Source of the DNA: Amblyomma americanum | Taxonomy: Eukaryota > Arthropoda > Arachnida > Ixodida > Ixodidae | Direction: 5' to 3' | Length of the DNA stretch: 64,000 nucleotides | Assembly: GCF_052857255.1 (NCBI RefSeq) | Contig: NC_135498.1 | Span: 158,891,124-158,955,123, forward strand | Part shown: one piece after another, positions 22,655 to 34,610 of the stretch | Numbering within the stretch: the stretch's first letter is position 1 | How the letters are laid out: every line of letters starts with the position of its first letter | Program-made: the position numbers and the translations under genes | The notes under the pieces: model-generated | The model's database searches: none | What the model saw: only the letters and a program-made list of their open reading frames with translations | What the model was told of the DNA's origin: nothing

Positions 22655-23690
22655 TAACATCATGAAGCGGCGCATAGAAAAATTGGCAGTGGTTTAGCTC
22701 TGGTTAAACCTGGAGTGACGCGATAGCTACAACTAGCCGAGTGGAACTTGGTCACGTGATCAACCGAGTGACGAACCACGTGCGCAGCCACGGCGCCGGC
22801 AGCTCTTCCGCCCCATGTGACCAACCACGTGACAGCGTGGCGGCGCAGCCACAGGGTAGCGGCGCCGCCACGCTGAAGGCTCGAAATGCTACTGTAATGT
22901 AGCTATCATTACAATACGAGGGACACAGTAGCGGAGGGCTTCGGATTAATTTAGACCGCCCTGATTTCTTGACCTTCTGTCGTCGGACAGCACACGGACG
23001 TCTTTGGTGTATTGCCTGTATCGAAACGCAGCCGCCGTGGCCAGCATTGAACCTGTGACCTCTGACTTAGCAGACCACCGCCGCAACCACGGAGTCGCCG
23101 AGGAAGACTAAAGTCATTGATAAGAGCACCAGGGTGTTAGCCAGAGGATGCGTGTTTCGTCGCGGCTGACAATCAAACGAGGAGATGAACAATCAGTTCT
23201 GACAATCAAGACGAGGAGGCGAACAAATAAGCCCGATCATGGACGAAGCCTACAGGTACCGATAACCAAAGAATATAGGGCAATGGTTTGCAACGATAGC
23301 TACTTTATAGTAGCATTTCGAGCCTCCAGCGTGGCGGCGCCGTCACGCTGTCACGTGGTTGGTCACGTGATGCAGAGCAGCTGCCGGCGGCGAGGCGCCG
23401 TGGCTGATCTTGTGGTTCGTCACCTGGTTGGTCACGTTGCCAGCCATGTGGTGCAGAGCAGCTGCTGCTGCCGGCGGCGCGACGCGCCGGCGAAACCGAG
23501 CTGCCACAGCTGTGCGCATGCGCCGTGTCAAGTGGGACGAAGATGAAGAAAGAACGTTCAGCGAAACGGAGCGGCGAAAGACTGACTTTGCAATTCAACT
23601 GAGCAAGTTCCACTCGGCCAGCTGTAGCTATCGCGTCAATCCAGGCTACACCAGAGCTACACCACAGCCAATTTTTTTTTTAATCTGTGG
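22655..23690. repeat. Inverted-repeat element rich in CACGTG
   Basis: The left end (22676-22905) matches the reverse complement of the right end (~23290-23685). Shared blocks include TGACGCGATAGCTAC with its right-end partner, GAGTGGAACTTG, CACGTGATCA, CCAACCACGTGACAGCGTGG, and GCTCGAAATGCTACT. The outer edge is AATTGGCAGTGG (left) and AATTGGCTGTGG (right, reverse). The right arm is longer because a GCAGAGCAGCTG...GCCGGCGG block is duplicated. About 380 bp lie between the arms. No transposase is visible. Confidence 0.7.
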
Positions 23691-24714
23691 CGTTGATCAA
23701 TGTTCGTCCTTCATCATGGATCAAGAGCACACATTAAAAAATCATTTACATATGATCCTTGGTATTCGGTGACTGTTCGCTTCCTTTAGAATGTGCTTAG
23801 ATTGAACCGACTGCTAGCATGAATGTGAAAATGCAACACACAGAGAGAAAATATTTAGTGGCGGCGCTTCAATACCAGGTTTGGTTACGACGGGGAACAA
23901 TTTTTCGTTCATTTCGCTTTGATCACGGCAGCAATTACAGCCGCTAATCGCGATTATCACCTGTAGTCGTTAAATTAAAACTTAACAAAACCACAATGGC
24001 ACCGAGTCCTTACCTAGAAGAAAGGAGTCGTTTCCCTGAAAATGTGGCGAATGCACGACAGTAGATGCGGTGACTCTTGCGATCCGCAGTTTCCGGACCC
24101 AACCTTCCTTCTCTTCCGGATGCTAGCAGTGGTTAAACAATGAACGATACCGACTGGCTTCTCCATCTTGACTTGCAAACACGCACGCAGCAGTGCTGCC
24201 ATGCTTCCTTTTTGCCACGACGTTCCAGATTCGATAGTATTTGCTACGTAGCACAGTCAGCACGCAGCGCGAATCTGTTGGGAGAGTTCTTCGTTGACGG
24301 GATCGCAGTGCGCAGCCGTGTAACGTCCGTGTCGTCAAAATCGCCAATATTTTTTTAGGACAACTAAGACAGCAACATCTAAATGCGTGCAAACGATTAA
24401 ACTAATTCTCTGGCCGGCGCGCTAACGATCCTGGCTAAACTAGTTCGCGGCGCCGCCGCAGCGTCGTGTTGATTTCGTTGAAATCGCAAATGACAGGCTA
24501 AAAGCGCGGGAGGTAAAAATTAGATTAATTCAATAGAAAAGAAGCACTGTAGAGCTATATCGATACTGGGCAAAGCAGATCAGGAGGGAAGCGGTCTATG
24601 ATAACTCAAGAGGCAGTGCCCAAGTCTTTGAAGTTAGATCAGGGGTTCGTAGAACGCGCAGCCACAAAAAAAAATTTAACGAAGAATTTAACCTCTTTCT
24701 GCCTTTCTTCTTTC
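23691..24714. other. SINE tail remnant, otherwise no gene
   Basis: At 23738-23790 the AATCATTTAC...TCGGTGACTGTTCGC block matches the body of the SINE at 14208-14250, without its tRNA head. The rest shows nothing recognisable. Confidence 0.4.
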
Positions 24715-24835
24715 ACTCCCTCCTTTATCCTTCCCTTACGGCGTGGTTCAGGTGTCCAACGATATATGAGACAGATACTGCGCCATTTCCTTTCCCCCCA
24801 AAACCAATTATTATTATTATTAAGAAGATGACACA
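24715..24835 (+). repeat. Dispersed repeat, 3' ATT tail
   Basis: About 110 bp matching the reverse complement of 58312-58420. Shared blocks include GGTTCAGGTGTCCAACGATA, GACAGATACTGCGCCATTTC and the (ATT)n end. It is the 3' part of a SINE-like family. Confidence 0.65.
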
Positions 24836-24884
24836 TGTGCTGTGTGGGGTTATTTGAATACCTCATACTTGAATGAGATGGTGC

Positions 24885-25164
24885 TCATCCGGGTATCGAT
24901 ACAGGCACAGTCACTCTTCCTGAGGCCCTAGGGTTTAAAGTTAACAATTGTCATGTAAATAAATCTGCGGTGGAAATTAGCAAAAAGCGATTGGAAGATT
25001 GGTGGCTCAAAAGCAGAGAGGTGACATAAGTTCTAGAAAAATGCATTTAAATAAAATGACGAATCTCAATAACAGTTTACGAAAAAGTTAAACAAAAGTA
25101 AAGAAAAAAGTAGAGCATGGTGGCGATTCCCACCACTTTGTTTCAAAGGAGACGTTCCTGCCTT
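24885..25164 (+). mobile_element. LINE 3' terminal fragment (CCAT-tail family)
   Basis: Encodes EISKKRLEDWWLKSRE and stops, collinear with the last residues of the LINEs ending at 1206 and 3104 (EVTKRRLSDWWLKARQE). A 3' UTR follows, then the CCAT array. Confidence 0.75.
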
Positions 25165-25428
25165 CCATCCATCCATCCATCCATCCATCCGTCCGTCCGT
25201 CCGTCCGTCCGTCCGTCCGTCCGTCCGTCCACCCACCCATCCATCCATCCATCCATCCATCCATCCATCCATCCATCCATCCATCCATCCATCCATCCAT
25301 CCATCCATCCATCCATCCATCCATCCATCCATCCGTCCGTCCGTCCGTCCGTCCGTCCGTCCGTCCGTCCGTCCGTCCGTCCGTCCGTCCGTCCGTCCGT
25401 CCAGCCAGCCAGCCAGCCAGCCAGCCAA
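25165..25428. repeat. Compound (CCAT)n/(CCGT)n/(CCAG)n array
   Basis: Tetranucleotide blocks in order: CCAT, CCGT, two CCAC, a long CCAT block, a long CCGT block, then CCAG. The total is about 265 bp. It looks like an expanded 3' tail of the LINE to its left. Confidence 0.95.
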
Positions 25429-25434
25429 CAGCAC

Positions 25435-25692
25435 GAAAGCAAAATGTGAACGGCAACTGAGTGTTTGAAATAACTTTTATTTCCATAAGAAAAAAAAAAA
25501 GATGTCTGCCTCCCCGCCCCCGGCACGCAGGCCTGGGAAAACAGGGAGTCGTGCGCCTGCGGATTAGAGGGTGGCAGGCAGCCCTCGGCTTGTTACGGCC
25601 TCTTCCGCCGCATGGATGGTGCGTCGCTGGATGGTAGGGTCCACGCTTCGCATCAGGGTCTCCCAGGCTTCTCTATACACTTACTATATTTT
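25435..25692 (-). mobile_element. LINE 3' end fragment facing the array
   Basis: The minus strand encodes [20 protein letters not shown] then [14 protein letters not shown] and a stop. This is the LINE tail pattern also seen at 5935-6205. A 3' UTR with GGAAATAAAAG follows, ending next to the tetranucleotide array. Confidence 0.65.
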
Positions 25693-26724
25693 TTTCCACC
25701 TATGGGGATTCAGCGCTCAACGATATCCATTTTAGTTTTGTAAAATCGGGCCATGAAGCTCCTACGAACGTTAAAAGCTCGAAAATCGTACCACACGCAA
25801 GTACTCTGTAGCAGTTATTTTCTCAAAATGTCAATGATAAAGCATATGATTAAAAAAATGAATGTGAATTAGCTCAGAAAATCCAAGATATATTTAATGT
25901 CTTAATCAAAAGTGTAAATATTGATAAATGGGCAAGAGGAAAGTCAAGCAAGCGCTAACAACATGACTGAACTTGTCCTTTGCTGCCTCGTGTTGCCTGA
26001 GGTACAGAATTTAAGCAGTGAGCATGTGCTGCGTCAGTATAGGGCAGCTTATGTTTTGCTTATGGCCGCCTAGTGCAGTTAAAGCGTGTTTTATTCTGCC
26101 AAAGTTTCCCCTGCTGTCTCCTAACCTCTCTTATGCAGTTCTTTGTTTTTCTTTATACATTTATGTAATGTTGTTGTTGGTACCTGTGATATGCGGTGTT
26201 TTTGTATACATTTTCTGCATGCAACGTATTCTTATAACGGGTAATTTAGTATTTCTTCAACGCATTCTCTTTCGTGACCATGTGTTTTTATTAGTTATTA
26301 ATACAATAAGTCTTGACGCATAGGTTACTTTTCTTGTGTATTTATTGGCTTGGGGTCTTCGCAAGGGCTACATCATTTGCATTGCAGGCATTGAGCAAAA
26401 TGGTAGTTGAGGCACTCCAATAGACAGCAAGCCCATCGTGGAAAGATTATTATCCTTGCACAGACCGGGCTTTATATTGACAATATGTGTCCGCACTATT
26501 GCCATAGCGCTGGTAAAGAGAATTGCAATAAGATGTAGACCAGATATCGTGTTGAGTTGGTTGAGGATATTTAGCACTTTTACGACGCCGTACTTTAGTC
26601 AACCGCCAACGCAACACGAAATGCAACGTGACCCTTTTGAGGTCAATGATTTGTTTTCTTTTTTCTTTTCCTGATCACTTCGGTTCGCTTGCCTTCTACA
26701 GTATTCTTCCTTTTGTAGCGAACC
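25693..26724. other. No recognisable gene
   Basis: AT-rich, short hydrophobic frames only. Confidence 0.45.
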
Positions 26725-26882
26725 ATGACAGCCCTTATCGCGTCAACCAGCAAACGTCGCGTGTGAATTACATCGTGGAGCCGCTCAACCCCTGTTCGGA
26801 CTTGCGCTATCGCGGCCGAGAAACTGTCCACGTCAGCCGCCTGAAGACCTACTACGACCCGCTCCTCTTGTCCTCGCCGTAG
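26725..26882 (+). pseudogene. Ty3/gypsy integrase C-terminal fragment
   Basis: The frame ends at TAG 26880-26882 and carries NYIVEPLNP, SDLRYRGRETVHVSRLKTYY, the chromodomain-like tail shared by gypsy integrases of this host (compare HVSRMKPYYAR at 53180). The upstream pol is missing. Confidence 0.7.
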
Positions 26883-26916
26883 GTCGCCAGGGTGGCTCCT
26901 CTTCGTTCCCGGGGCA

Positions 26917-27125
26917 GTGGTAGCGAACCATGACGGCCGCGCCTGATGCCGCATAGGCAGATCATGACCAAGCGCCGATGAAGACGAGGCGTCGATGAAA
27001 GACGAAGCGTCACCGCGCTGCGCGAGATCGCTTGGTTTTTGGACTGGCCGTCGGCGCTGCCCGCTGTCCTGCTCGCCGTTTCGTGTCGCCCGCCGTGAAC
27101 TCTTTCCCCTGACCTATTTGTGCCC
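26917..27125 (+). mobile_element. Candidate gypsy 3' LTR remnant
   Basis: Follows the integrase tail after a purine-rich stretch (CCCGGGGCAGTGG) and begins TGGTAGCGAACCATGACGGC. A related TGTAGCGAACCATGACAGCC lies at 26715 upstream of the integrase piece. The right border is not visible. Confidence 0.4.
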
Positions 27126-29090
27126 AAACCCCCTTTCAATTTCTTTATTTTGTTCGGAAACTTACCTTCCAGACTTTGCTTGCATCCGGTATTGCCATGT
27201 CATTTAACATCAGTTGAGAGCCTGTTTATTAGAGCTCGGCAACTTTCTACTAGTGTCAAAGTTCGCAAGTTTAGCTACGTTTCAAAATACCCAGCTAGTG
27301 ATCTGCTACATTGCATAGCTTACGGGAAGTTTTCAAAAATATTTTAGTTCTTGAATGATGTCTATTACTTTACATCACTATAGGACCAAAGGATGTGCCA
27401 TACAGCAGTGTAGCTGCTACGTATCGTGTTGTCCATAACCTCGCCCGAGCAATTTTTACATTTTTATAGTGGTCGGTGAAAACAAAAGTGACCTCCAAAG
27501 ACCACACCCACAAGAAAGATACAAACAGGTGCAAGACTACTCCGGATCCTTTTGGCATGATAAAGAGCATTTCTCCGACCTTTCATCTGTGAACACTGGC
27601 GACAGAGATCCATAATAAGCTTCTCTTTTGTCGAGGAATTTGCGAATATTGAAATTTTCGGAAACGAATCAATTGTAAATATGAAGAAACAGTGCCTTGG
27701 AATATGGAATCTAATATCGAATATATTTTCGGATTAAAGAAAAACTTAGAAAATACGCAAATGCCATTGTCCATTTTTTTTTTCAAAATAGTACATTATT
27801 TCTCAACCAAAGTTAAACCAAATCACACTGGTCATCCAGAAGAAAAAAAATATGACGTGCACAGAAGTTTATAATGCTTGACTGGAAACTGCGATGTGTA
27901 CATGCAAAATGCGTGAGAAAATAAAATTCGTGAACTGACGTATGGGTGGAAACTAAGGGTAACATGAGGGGTGACAAACCCTAATTAGTTTGTACTTCAA
28001 GTCACCAGCTGAAATGGTCCAGTCATCCGAAGGTCGATTCCTAATGCGTCCCTTCGCCTGCAAAAAAGAAAAGTTGCCGTAAATGCGAAAATGTGGCGGT
28101 GCCTTCTTGCGATAAGGTTCCATTCTACAGACCGGGCTCCATTCCAGGGCTCCATGTGACAAGGCTCCATTCCAGCATGCATACGTGCTGGAAGAACAGC
28201 GTGCACGTATGCGAGGAGAACTCCCCTCGGCGCTGCGAAGGCGAGATTGCTTCTAAAAAAGACACAAAATAGATCAGTTAAGCTTCAGCCTGCAGTTGAC
28301 GTCTGAAAGAAGTGCGCAGAGGGGTTCGGACGGCTGGCGAATGCCCGGCCGACCGCGGCCGTCGCCGTGGGCTGGCGGTAAAGCTCAAAAACTTTAACTA
28401 CGCGGCGATGCTATTTCTTATGCTAACGACCGCGACTCCGCTAACCTCGGCACGCCAACCGTCACGCGCACATAGGAGGCGCGCGGGCCACAATTCGGGG
28501 TGGTATAGGGGACATTTTCACTTGAACGGTTCCCCTGCCCGTGGCACCTAGATTCTGCGCCCCATGGGGGGCCTCAGAAATATCCATTTATAGAGTCGAG
28601 CACACATTTTTGCCAAAAAGCTGAATGGTTCGATCAGATTCAAATCAGCAATCGGCCACCCGCACACACCGAAGCTTCGTTATATTTCGTACATTTTATA
28701 TCGCCGAAGCATGCACGTCGTATACTGGGGGAGGAGAAACACTGGTGAATAAAGTATGCATAACTGATTTTGTAAACTATAAATCCTACCCTTTCCAATG
28801 CCTGAGCAATTCAGGGCCTCACCAACTACCTCACCACGCCTCACCACCCTACCAGCATATCAACGACAAACGTACTTCTTTCGATGAGAACTACGGGGAG
28901 GCAGTGCTTATCTTGCTGTGTTTGATTGTTGTTCTAATTTCTTTGTTTCTATTTCATTTTATTATGAAATGATTCTGTTATATTTGGCTCTCCTAAATTG
29001 CGAAGAGATTATATGTATGCTTGTGTGTGTCTTTCCCTGCTTTGTTGTTGCTGCCCTGTGGAGGGGGGCTTTGGGCCTTTGTCAAGCTGC
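27126..29090. other. No recognisable gene; minor repeats
   Basis: Short GGCTCCATTCCAG-type tandem words near 28117-28180 and an inverted GCATACGTGC...GCACGTATGC pair near 28179-28212. No gene is supported. Confidence 0.45.
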
Positions 29091-29165
29091 CGTTTACGAG
29101 CAGCTTTTACCCACAATCTCCTCCATTATCCCGATAGAAATAAAGAATATTATTATTATTATTTG
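29091..29165 (+). repeat. Retroelement 3' end with AATAAAG and (ATT)n
   Basis: ATAGAAATAAAGAATATTATTATTATTATT-type ending, as in 3' tails of tick LINEs and SINEs. No coding part is recognisable upstream. Confidence 0.45.
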
Positions 29166-30425
29166 GTCTCAGTGCTGGTTTTTAAGAACGTAGTTCACAA
29201 ACGGTTGGGCATTTGTATGTTCCTTCGCTTCTACATCAATTGTTCACGCTATCTGGTATGGTTTTTCATCGTGTGAAACCATGATCGTCCCTGCAGCATT
29301 TGCGTCTACTCAAAGCATCCGTATATTGTACATCTTACAGGGCTGCACAAATTAAGATAGTTATCTATTCCTTACAACAGATATTTCTCAGTGAATAAAT
29401 ATGACTTTTTTTCTGCCAGAAGTACATTTCTGAGTTCAGATGTGTGCATTTCATGAGGACATTGGTCGCAGTCTAGCTTACAAGCAGGAACAAGCAGCAC
29501 GGTACCAAAATATACACGGTAACAAAATGCAATATTATTAGGAAATCACGGAGTCACGGACACAGCGTTTTTGTTTTCCCGTCATACCTTGTCGACAAGA
29601 CTGAACAAGAATTTCAAGTCGCAGAGAGCTCAAAATAAATCGAAAGAATAATGCGTTATTTTTTGTCGTCATCCTAACTACGTCTACTTTAACACTAAAG
29701 TGTCTATCATATCCCCCAATTAATCATTCCCGTGCCAGTTGCTGCCAAATATCCACAAACATCATATTATACACCACTTTCTGGCACCACCTGAAACGTT
29801 GTATTACCTGTGAATTTATTCTTTTACGTAATGCGTCCACTGGTTATCTTGCTCTCGCATTTAATGCCCTGCCCATGCATACACAATGTTCGTTTAATTC
29901 AACTTTGTTGTCAGTAAATGGAGTCGGTTCCCTCAACTATGCTGCTTTCTTGCTGTCTCTTGACCTTACACCGATAATTTCTTTCCACGGCTCCGTGCGC
30001 TGTTCTCAACTTAATTTGAAGCAATTTAATTACCTTCCAAGTTTCGCCCGTTAGGTGGTTACCAGCAAGATAAAACTCTTGTAGACTTTTTTTATGAAGG
30101 ATACTAGGAAGCTGCTGTTAACGGCCGGAGAGTACCAGAAAAATTTATCCCAACCGATTTTTTTTTATAACGTAGCTATCTCGCTCTTGTGGATCGGGTC
30201 AGCGGTTACTAAATTTCCTAAACAGATGTATTCACTGACAATCTCAATGCTCGCTGCCTATTGCACACTATTGTGCCCTTCCGAGAGTACTCAGCTATAA
30301 TTGAAATTTAGTCATACGTTTACAGCCATCCTTTTCCATTGCCTGAATGGGTAACTCGATTATGCTTTACAAATAATTCCCTGAATTACATAACGAGGCA
30401 ATGATATTAGGAAGTAAGAGAGTGC
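29166..30425. other. No recognisable gene
   Basis: AT-rich; nothing supported. Confidence 0.5.
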
Positions 30426-30710
30426 TAATAATGGAGTAATTACTCATTGGCATCCACCCAAGCTATACAGATTTCTCAAAAACTTCGTACTTGAAGAAAA
30501 AAATTCGTCCTGATCCGGGATTCGAACCCGGGATTACCGCTTCATCGGAGCAGTCGCTCTGCCAACTGAGCTAACCGGGACGGCAGGGTTATGGTAGGGC
30601 GAGAGCGGATTGATCATTAACTCGAATTGGGAACAGTGTTCGTCAAATGTTTAGGGGAATCCGTATGGCTGTGCTTGTGTGGATGCCAATGAGTAATTAC
30701 TCCCTTATTA
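30426..30710 (-). mobile_element. Small element with 32-bp terminal inverted repeats around a tRNA-like core
   Basis: Left end 30426-30457 and right end 30679-30710 are inverted repeats with 31 of 32 matches (24 bp perfect: GAGTAATTACTCATTGGCAT and the next four bases). Between them, read on minus (~30507-30583), is a tRNA-like sequence with A box TTAGCTCAGTTGG and B box GGTTCGAATCC, then AGGACGAATTTTTTTC. The acceptor strands pair only partly. The core is a tick-type tRNA-like SINE head; the terminal repeats make the whole look like a MITE carrying it. Confidence 0.75.
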
Positions 30711-31965
30711 CAAATTTACTCCTACTTGTGGGATTCCACTAAACATTTCACCAGGAGAATGCTAAAGTATTGTACATTAGCTTTTATCCCCAATTCTACC
30801 AAACCGAGTTCTCTGAACATCTCTTATAAACGCGAGATGAACAGCACTGGAGCGATCTTGTATCGCTGCCTGAGATGTTTCATGATCGCGATTATATCGC
30901 GTTCCCTCTGGACACCTATTTAGCTGTGCGGCCACAATATATAATTTAATGCACTCTTATATGTGCCTTTTTTAGACCCTGATTCCGCGGAGGCTGCATC
31001 ATTGCTTAGCTTTCGAAGGAGTTAGAGGGTTCCTCCGAATATGAAAGGCTATTTGTACGGGTCGGCAATATTTTGCGGCTTCCTATATGAACATTTAAAT
31101 GTTGCGAATATTGCTTTTTTTCACGTAGCCGATTGGAAAGGCAAGCCCAGTTCTTCGTTTGACTGAAGTCCAATATGGCTTTAGCTTTACTGTCCATTGC
31201 CTTAAGAAATACCTTGCAGCTTTTAAGATTGCTATGTTGAGATCTAGGGTTGTCCAGAAATATACACTGGCCGACTCTTATTAGTATTTTCGAGGGTCAA
31301 AGCTCAGCTTATTATCAAACGCCTTTTAGATAAACATTCACAAAGCCCTCGGCGCAAGCCAAAACATCAATTGCGCACATCAATAGACAAAGAGGATTAT
31401 AGGAAACGTAGCACTCTGCCGGATAACGAGAAATCACTACCGAGCACCCTTTAAGTATACGTGATGAAATAAGATCAAGCCCAAAAGCTTTACCTTCGTC
31501 GATTATTTGAATTGCCTCCGAATGCCGATAACACTAATCACTACTAATCCCACTAGAAGGGCATTGTTGAAAGTGATCGAGAGTTTAAATCATACTTCGG
31601 TAAATAGAGTGAAAGTGATTATTCAACACGTAACTGTGTTTGTCATCAGAGACGACCTCACCATAATAAAAAGATTATTTTAATCCTAACGATTCAGATC
31701 CAAACTTCCTAACATGCCTCCAAAATAAGTTGAGATTTTCCTTCATGATACAGTTCAACCTGCAGGGCTGGTCAAACGGGCTATTTGGTAGTTCATATTT
31801 GGAAAAAAACAGCGCGCCTTAGCACACGGACAGAGGCAGATATAACGACACAGCGCTGTTCAACCTCCTAGGGTATTCGTCTTTTAAGTTATTTGTGCTC
31901 AGCTTGTATTCACTAGTAATATTAGATAGTTTTCTGAAATGAAGAATTTAATAAGTTTTTAAAGC
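30711..31965. other. No recognisable gene
   Basis: AT-rich; no motif recognised. Confidence 0.5.
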
Positions 31966-31967
31966 GA

Positions 31968-32250
31968 AAGTTTTACTACCACCCGCCGCAGCTTCTTCGC
32001 CGTGTGCGTGAATTTGACGTTGAAACGAGGAGAAACCACATGACAGCTATTGCGCCACTCAGCCTCCGCCGCTACCGAAACCGAGCGGTCACCTCTGTTT
32101 CTATAGGCCATCGGCGTTCATTGTGTTCGTTCTCGTTGGCGTTGACAACGTTCTAGACTGCGATCATTTTGAGGAAAGGTAGAGCGCTTAACTGGCTCGG
32201 TGGTGGTCTTAACCGCTCATCGAGGTACGTGGTGGTGGTGAGAGGGAGAG
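31968..32250. repeat. MITE-like repeat related to 38860-39325
   Basis: Begins AAAGCGAAAG and shares the blocks CGGCGTTCATT and TTGGCGTTGACAAC with the element at 38860-39325, in the same order. Its right end is not clear. Confidence 0.45.
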
Positions 32251-32825
32251 ACGTGGGCTGCATACACTAGCGCTGACAACGTTGTGGCAATAGGCCGCAG
32301 CGTTCATTGGTTGACCAATTTATCGCAATCAACCATTATTTTAATAGCCACCTGTCTGGGTGGCATGGCGTGCACGCTGCCTTTTTAGTGTGCGGAACTC
32401 ACTCAACGTTACAGCCGCCAATACGCTTCTACTTGCCCCATGCACCACAGCTTTCGGTCTTTAATCAGGTTCAGCAGTAGTTAAACCGCATCTAATTTCT
32501 TTAATGCACAGATTGGATGCTTTTTTCTACCAAATATGCATTCTGTGAGCATGTCGGTGAGCCCAAGTACTATCATTTAAAATATAAACCACAGCTCATG
32601 CCCATCGCCCTGTTCAGACAAACACTCAAATGAAAGGAAGTGGCCAAGGAGCTTTTCGGATGTATAATAATGGTCAACTGAAAAAAAAAACTTTTTCTGG
32701 TCATGTTATACGCTGGTTGGTTTGAGAATTGATGTTACGACGACATTCCGGTGGTCACTCTTATCAGGAATAACATCCAGAGCAGTAGCAAGTTTAGGTA
32801 AATTAAAGAACAAGAGATCCAAAAT
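32251..32825. other. No recognisable gene
   Basis: Sequence left of the old gypsy element; nothing supported. Confidence 0.4.
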
Positions 32826-32829
32826 ATCA

Positions 32830-32965
32830 TTACGTTACGCAGTCGCGAGACGAACCGGGCGTTTCACTTTCGCGGGGCTGTCGACGACGACGTGGCGGTT
32901 CGTGCTGGAGTGACCTAGTTTTTATGTGCTCCCCGACTGGGGACTGTATCGCCGTCTGCTCACTT
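32830..32965 (+). mobile_element. 5' LTR remnant of old Ty3/gypsy element
   Basis: GCAGTCGCGAGACG...GCTGTCGACGACGACGTGG...TGTGCTCCCCGACTG is shared, in order, with 41398-41510. The two copies bracket gag and pol remnants in the same orientation. Only the LTR 3' half is visible here. Confidence 0.6.
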
Positions 32966-33084
32966 TCGTAATATTTGGTCGAGGTGCGGCTGCCATTCCA
33001 GGACCACACTCTGAATGTCCGCAGCGGCCGTCAGCTTGAACCCATCGCTATGCCGTGCAATACACCGCAGGCCACAGCGACATC

Positions 33085-33855
33085 AGCGCCGACCGTCGTC
33101 ATGGCGCAGCGTCGTGACGCGGGCACCTTTTTTGGCACCGATGATGTCGACGTAGAAAGGTTTGCACGAAATTTATGAGAGTTTCAGTAAGCAGAAACAC
33201 TCAGACGCTGCACTCATGTTAGCCAAAGTGAATGTCTACCTGGTGGGTAGGGCGCGCGCCTGGCTCTAGATTCATGAGGAAGATTTGACCTCCGGGGACA
33301 TCTATAAACAGAAGCTCCGGGACATATTTTGAAAAATTATTGGACGCAAGCTCGGCGCGAAAAAGAGCCCTTGCTTCTCGAGCTTAGTAGTCCACCGAGT
33401 CGTACCTATCGTACATCTAGGACGTCTTAGCTCTGTGCCGTAAAATGGACAACTCTATGTCAGAGCCAGACTAGGTGGACCATATCCTATAGAATATCGG
33501 TGATGACGTCTCTGTCTCTGTCTCGTTGAATCTTCTCTGAAAAAGCTGTGCCAAGGTCGACTCCGTTCCTGAGGTATGTCGGCAGTTTGAGCAAACTAAA
33601 CAACATCGTATTTATCCCAGTTTTCATTACCTTCCATAGATGGTGGCGACGCCCTCGTACGAGTACCAGTGAACAGTGCAGAAGCTCTCTTATCGAGCGA
33701 ATTTGACCCAGATCGTACGCGGGCTATGACACCCATCGCATTTGCCCGCCAGCCGGCCGACGGCTACTATTGCCCTCATTCAGGCCGCCGTTCGCCAGGA
33801 GTTCGCGAACGTCAACATCAACCCCGGCGTGCCCAACGGGCCACCCCGTGAGCAG
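33085..33855 (+). pseudogene. gag pseudogene of old gypsy element
   Basis: Starts VMAQRRDAGTFFGTDDVDVE, the start of a tick gypsy Gag. LAKVNVYLVGRARAWL and the IHEEDLTS-KQKLRDIF region follow with several stops and frameshifts, and a basic C-terminal part ends near 33850. Gag would form the particle; this copy is dead. Confidence 0.7.
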
Positions 33856-34169
33856 CCCGCCGCTCCACTGCTTGCTATATACTACTCCGATCTTCCCGAC
33901 TCGCTGTCGCTACCGTAATCCTGCTTAGTGGTGCACCTCGGTCGACTTGCCGATCTGTTGCATGTGTTCGCATACCAGCCGAAGCCATGATTTTCACATC
34001 TTCGACCTGGCTTATATTACGATCATCGTGCCGACTATAGACACCGCCCGATTTCGTCCTGTACTGAGCCTTCCCACACCAACGACATTCCGCCCATGAA
34101 CAGGTCTAGCCACTTGCCTTCACCTCAGGCTCGCCGTTCCCGTTAGCCGCTAACTCGCCGGTCGTCCTT

Positions 34170-34610
34170 GCCACCCTGCGCTTGCTCGCGCCCGGAAAGC
34201 TGACCAATGCAACTCTTGGGCCTGGCACTGCATTGACGACCCGGCCCGAAAATCACCTCCTGACCGTAGTTCATCGCCGCACCCACCACGATATCTGCAT
34301 GGATGGGGTCCCTGTTGCCGCTCTGACGGACATTGGTGCCCAAGTTTCTGTCCTGAGCTCTTCGTTTTGCTGCTGCCTGAAGAAGGTTGTGACTCCTGTC
34401 TTTTCCTCGGCCGTTCGTATCGCCGACGGAGCTGCCGCTGCCGGCGCTAGAATGTGCACTGTATGCACTGCGGGTCGTACTACACCTGTGCTGTTCACCG
34501 TGATCGACCACTACCCCCCGTGATCCTTGGCATCGACTTTTCAACGACCCACGCTGCGCTTATTGACTGCTGCACTGGCCCTTTTCTCTAGGACCTGACG
34601 CTCCGCTCTG
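34170..34610 (+). pseudogene. Protease region of old gypsy pol
   Basis: ALTDIGAQVSVLSS corresponds to the retropepsin active site, with the catalytic DTG changed to DIG. PVLFTVIDHYPP, the ILGIDFSTTHAALIDC flap-distal block and the frame shift near 34520 follow. The region is recognisable but inactive. Confidence 0.75.

Noticed and set aside
23148..23546. 132-codon frame in the CACGTG-rich element
   Set aside because: Falls within inverted-repeat DNA and is not kept in the other arm.
25088..25526. Long frames of Pro-Ser-Ile-His and Asp-Gly-Trp-Met repeats
   Set aside because: Translation of the CCAT/CCGT array, open in several frames at once.
28625..28972. 115-codon frame with hydrophobic C-terminus
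   Set aside because: Looks membrane-like only because of AT-rich codons; no motif and no neighbouring exon.
30507..30583. Functional tRNA on minus
   Set aside because: Acceptor stem is mismatched and the sequence lies inside an inverted-repeat element; tRNA-like only.
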